Made by a program: the position numbers and the translations under genes. This document shows, piece by piece, positions 13,440-25,000 of a DNA stretch of 25,000 nucleotides. The notes below the pieces were generated by a model. The model saw nothing but the letters and a program-made list of their open reading frames with translations, was not told where the DNA came from and did not search any database. This stretch comes from Neocallimastix lanati (nom. inval.) (Eukaryota > Neocallimastigomycota > Neocallimastigomycetes > Neocallimastigales > Neocallimastigaceae). How positions within the stretch are numbered: the stretch's first letter is position 1; each line of letters starts with the position of its first letter. The DNA lies in contig JACVTC010000041.1 in the NCBI GenBank assembly GCA_016946835.1, forward strand, positions 85,001 through 110,000, read 5' to 3'.

Positions 13440-14578
13440 AAAAGTAGATAGTGTGGGGTCCATTAAACTCTCTCTCGAACCAAGAGAAATATTATCAGGA
13501 TATTCATTTTCCATAGATTTGAAAAATATGAAGGTCTAGAGAAAGAGCATATATGCATATATACTAATAGTAGAATTTCTTTTAAAGTAACTTTTTCAAT
13601 TCATTTTTTGACTTACTGATTTCTTTATTGATATTATGAAATGAGCCAAGATATCACAGTATACCCATATTAATTAAAGATTGAATACTCCTTATACGAA
13701 TTTTATTAGAACCAAGTAAAGGGGCATAAATAAAGGTCTATATTGATAATATAAGATTGTAAAACATGTTTTTTTTAAAAAGATAAAGTTACCTTGTTAT
13801 TCATTGGAAAATTGAAAAATGAGAATAAAAACTTCCTAACTTTTGATTAATGATTAGAAATAACAGGTTGAAGTGATAGATTATCTCTGAATAGAATTCC
13901 GAGATAAGTGTAACATGAAACCTTAGGAAGAGAGTAGATATCAAGATAGAGAGTAAAATCTTCAAAAAAATGAGATTGAACAATATTAAAAAATTCAATT
14001 ACAATAGTTACACATTTATTTATTCTAAATAACATTTTATTTTTGTCATTCCATTTAAAGATATTACGAAGAAGATGAAATCATATTCTCTTTACTAAAA
14101 ACAATTAAATTTATATCATTTGCAAATAAACCTTCATAAAAATTTTTTTTTTATCTCCAATACTGACACCAAATTTATCATATTTATTTAAATCATCGTT
14201 AAAAGAATAGGAGAAAGGAGGCACACTTGGCGAACTCCACAATGAATGTCAAATTCGTCTTAAAGAAAATCAAGAAAACGAGCATGCACTTTAAAAGATA
14301 AATACAGATTAAAGAAGAAATTAAAGCTTTTACCACGAATAACCGAAATGAAACAATTTAGTTAAAAATATTGTAGATAGGTACTGAATTATAATCCTTT
14401 TTAAAGATTCAAGAAGGCTACATATGTAAACTCATTTTTGAATTTCCTTCTTAGACAGATTTCTCTGATAAAAATATAAAGACAAACACATTCTTCATAA
14501 TTACGAAAATCAAATTGTTCAAGTCTAATAAATTCATTCTTAAATGTATATTTTTGAGATTCCATCAATTATTACCTT
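13440..14578 (-). pseudogene. Degenerate LINE (non-LTR) reverse transcriptase fragment
   Basis: Read on the minus strand, the pieces follow the non-LTR RT order across several frames. EQFDFRNYEECVCLY (from 14534 down) corresponds to the 'EQaGFR...' motif. Next come FTYVAFLN then FKKDYNSVP (about 14437-14375; canonical 'FKKAYDSVP'), IRGKSF, CGVRQVCLLSPIL (about 14240-14200; canonical 'GVRQGcpLSP.LF'), GLFANDINLIV (about 14135-14100; canonical YADDI), YTYLGILFRDNLSLQPVIS (about 13910-13852), a YAPLLGSNK-type end (13725-13695) and GSRESLMDPTLSTF (13485-13445). Stops and frameshifts are frequent. Both catalytic boxes have lost an Asp: AYDS reads DYNS and ADD reads AND. No endonuclease domain is present, so the copy is 5'-truncated, as usual for LINEs. 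Confidence 0.82.
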
Positions 14579-15113
14579 TAAAATAATTAAAAAAAAAAAA
14601 AAAGAATTTTTATAAAAATTTAAACTCTAAAAATTAAATATATATAAAGTTTTAATTAATATATATATATAGTTTTATATATAGTTTATTACTATTATTA
14701 TTATTTAATTAATATTTAATTTTGAAATAATTTAATTTTCATATATCTTATATATCAATACGTTTTTTTTTTTTTTATTTTTTTTTTTTTTGTTTTTTGT
14801 TTTTTTAAAATTTTAATTATATAGTATTATTTTTAAATTATTAAATAAAAAAAAAATTTTTTTTTTCCCTATTCTTAATAGATAAATATTAAAATTTAAA
14901 ATAAGCTAATAAGTTAAAAAAAAAAAAAAAATTAATAATAATACTAAAATTGAAAGTTAAAACATATATAATGAATTTTAAATATTATATAAATTTTAGA
15001 TAAATTATTGAAAAATTTGAATAAAAATTATTATTGTGTTCTAATTATAAATATATATATATATATTTGGAATTTATATTGTATTTATACAAGAAAAAAA
15101 AAAAAATAGTAGT
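14579..15113. other. Intergenic region, 3' flank of the aminopeptidase gene
   Basis: Homopolymer and (TA)n DNA only: poly(T) at about 14763-14805, poly(A) at 14917-14931, (TA)n at 15050-15066. No coding signal is seen. Confidence 0.6.
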
Positions 15114-21137
<6,024 letters not shown>

Positions 21138-21141
21138 AATA

Positions 21142-21213
<72 letters not shown>

Positions 21214-22379
21214 ATTTAAAAATGAAAGGGTCACAAAAGATAAAATTTCTTTTAATTTCTTTATTAAAAAATTTAAAATTATTAATAAATTATGTTTATA
21301 CTATTTATTAATATTATTTAATTTCTTTTATTATATAATTATTTTAATTATAATATTATTAAAATAATCCCTGAAATTTTTATAATTTTTTTTTTTAAAT
21401 ATATATATATATTTAATTACAAATATATATATAATTTTTATTTTTAAAAATTCCTATTAATAAATTCTTGTTACTTCATAAATAGTATTTAAAGCTTTTT
21501 TTTTTTTTTTTTGTTTTATTTTAGTTAAAACGGCAAGTCCTTTATGTAATTAGCAATATATTTTAAATATTAAAATTTTATTAAATTTCATTAAATAATT
21601 TAAATAATTAGAATAATATTATAAAATAATTAAAATAATAAAGTAATATTTAATTATGGTAATAATAAATTTTATAATATGTAGATAATATATTTGAATA
21701 TATTATTAAAAAAAATTATTAATGAATAATAATTTAATAGATTGTTTTTCGTGATTAACATTTTTATATGTAATTACATTAATTTATGTAATTCCAATTT
21801 TTTTTTATAAAACTAATTATAATTCATGATTTATATTAAAAATAATTTAATTAATTCTTAATTTATTTATACTCCTGAATATTTTCAATTATAAAAAATT
21901 ATTTCATTATTTTTAAGAATAAACTTATTTATTATAGTTATTTTTATGGAATGATATATATTTCTTAGTTTTTAATTAAAAAAAAAATATATATATATAT
22001 ATATAAACTTTTTTGGGAAAATTTAAGTATGAAAAGAAATATTTTATATATCATTATTTTATAATATAAAGATTTGTTTTTTTCTATTAGAAAAAGCATA
22101 TTTCCTTTTCAGTATTAATATTTTCTAATATTTTGAAAGAATCTTTTAGTTTATCTTTTTCAAATTATTCTATTCTACAAAATATAATTAATAAAAAAAA
22201 TAAAATATCGCCTTACTCGCATTATCATATTTTTTATTTCATAGTTAAAGATAATGTTTTTATCTATAAACAATAATGAAAATTTAATATATTTATATAT
22301 ATTAAAGTTATTTTAATTTTTAATTCTTTTTTTTTTTTTTTTTTTTTTTTTGAATAATGTTATTTAATGGCAAATTTTC

Positions 22380-22426
<47 letters not shown>

Positions 22427-23366
22427 AAAATAAAAAAGTATCGAATAATTATTTTATTGATCAAAAAAATATAACAAAGGAAAAATAAATATAAATAAAT
22501 ATACTATTTTGCATTAATATATAGCATTAAATAAATTTCTATGTATTATATAGGATTTTTAAAGTAGAAATATAAATTCATATAAAAATCTTAAAAAATA
22601 TTTAATATTAAATATTTTAGAAATAAAATAATATAAACGTAAAAATAAGTATATCTTACATAAATATATACTTTTTTTTGATAATTATTTTATTTATAAA
22701 AATATTTTTATATATCTTTTTCAATATCAAGAACTACACATTCAAAAAAAAAAAATTATTTGATATACTTTAATAAATAAAATTAAAAATGTATGTTAAA
22801 AATGAAATATATATTTTTAAAAATTTTTGGTATGTAACCATAAATTAATATAATCCTATAAATTAAATATATGATCTTTGTATTATTATAATTAAAAATT
22901 TTTTTCATCAACTAATGATAATAAATAAAATTATAAAGAATCTATTTGTTAAATAATAAAATAAAATAAAATTTTCTATATATATTTTAAATTAAAAATA
23001 TTTAAGAAAATTTTTTATAAAAGTAGTTTGTCGTTAAAAGAAAATAATACTAATAAAAAATTATAATAAACTATAATAAAAATATCATAAAATAAATATA
23101 TATATTATATTAAAATAAAAATAGAAATACTTCTATTTTCGTTTATAAAATTCATATTTTGATAATTTAATCAAATTATTTGATTAATTATAAATGTAAT
23201 TTTAATTTAAAATCACCCATTATAGATATTTTTTTTACACATATATATATATTATATTATATTATAAAATTTTAATAACCAAACAGAGAATTTTTTATTT
23301 CAAAGAAAAAAAAATTTTTTTTATCCTTTTTTTATTTATTATTAAATTGAAGAATTAACTGTCAAT
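21138..23366. other. Divergent intergenic region between the aminopeptidase and ASH2 genes
   Basis: The flanking genes are transcribed away from each other, so both promoters should lie in these 2.2 kb. It is A/T-rich with no coding frame. Contents are the ATT array near the peptidase start, poly(T) at 21495-21512 followed by a richer patch (AAACGGCAAGTCC, 21526-21540), poly(T) at 22326-22351 and (TA)n at 22393-22423. No TATA box can be called with confidence in such sequence. Confidence 0.55.
21145..21211. repeat. (ATT)n microsatellite just upstream of the aminopeptidase start
   Basis: About 22 ATT units (AAT on the gene strand) begin eight bases before the minus-strand ATG. The array therefore forms the last part of the 5' leader or the core promoter. 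Confidence 0.9.

Positions 23367-25000
<1,634 letters not shown>

Overview
The window is extremely A+T-rich nuclear DNA (introns and intergenic DNA are almost pure A/T) with intron-rich genes. Gene content points to an anaerobic gut fungus (Neocallimastigomycota): a long ankyrin-repeat protein of the 'YACEKG' type, a secreted CotH-family protein, a fungal-type S9 dipeptidyl aminopeptidase, an ASH2 homologue, and relics of Ty1/copia and LINE retroelements. The phylum call is inference from gene families and composition. No rRNA or tRNA marker is present to prove it.

Layout. 1-1978: A/T-rich intergenic DNA. 1979-5341 (+): intronless 1120-residue ankyrin protein containing 53 consecutive AAT codons. 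5903-8661: a dead, internally deleted Ty1/copia element with both LTRs, in sense orientation. 9094-11908 (-): six-exon gene for a 594-residue CotH protein with a signal peptide and a GPI-type C-terminus. 11909-15113: intergenic DNA holding a 133-bp tandem duplication and a decayed LINE reverse transcriptase on the minus strand (13440-14578). 15114-21137 (-): a 20-exon gene for an 860-residue type II membrane S9 dipeptidyl aminopeptidase with all catalytic residues; one exon is only 6 nt. 21138-23366: divergent intergenic region. 23367-end (+): first four exons of an ASH2 (Set1/COMPASS subunit) gene, cut by the window edge.

The exon models were built by hand: every junction is GT-AG, phases match throughout, and the joined frames stay open (1785 nt for CotH, 2583 nt for the peptidase). 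The genes do not form an obvious pathway. CotH and the aminopeptidase both enter the secretory route, ASH2 is nuclear, and the ankyrin protein has no visible targeting signal.

I found no convincing novel multi-gene system. The most notable observations are the 6-nt micro-exon inside the catalytic-Asp motif of the peptidase, the frame-preserving hexanucleotide repeat in the intron just before it, the bias to AAG 3' splice sites, and the two retroelement relics.
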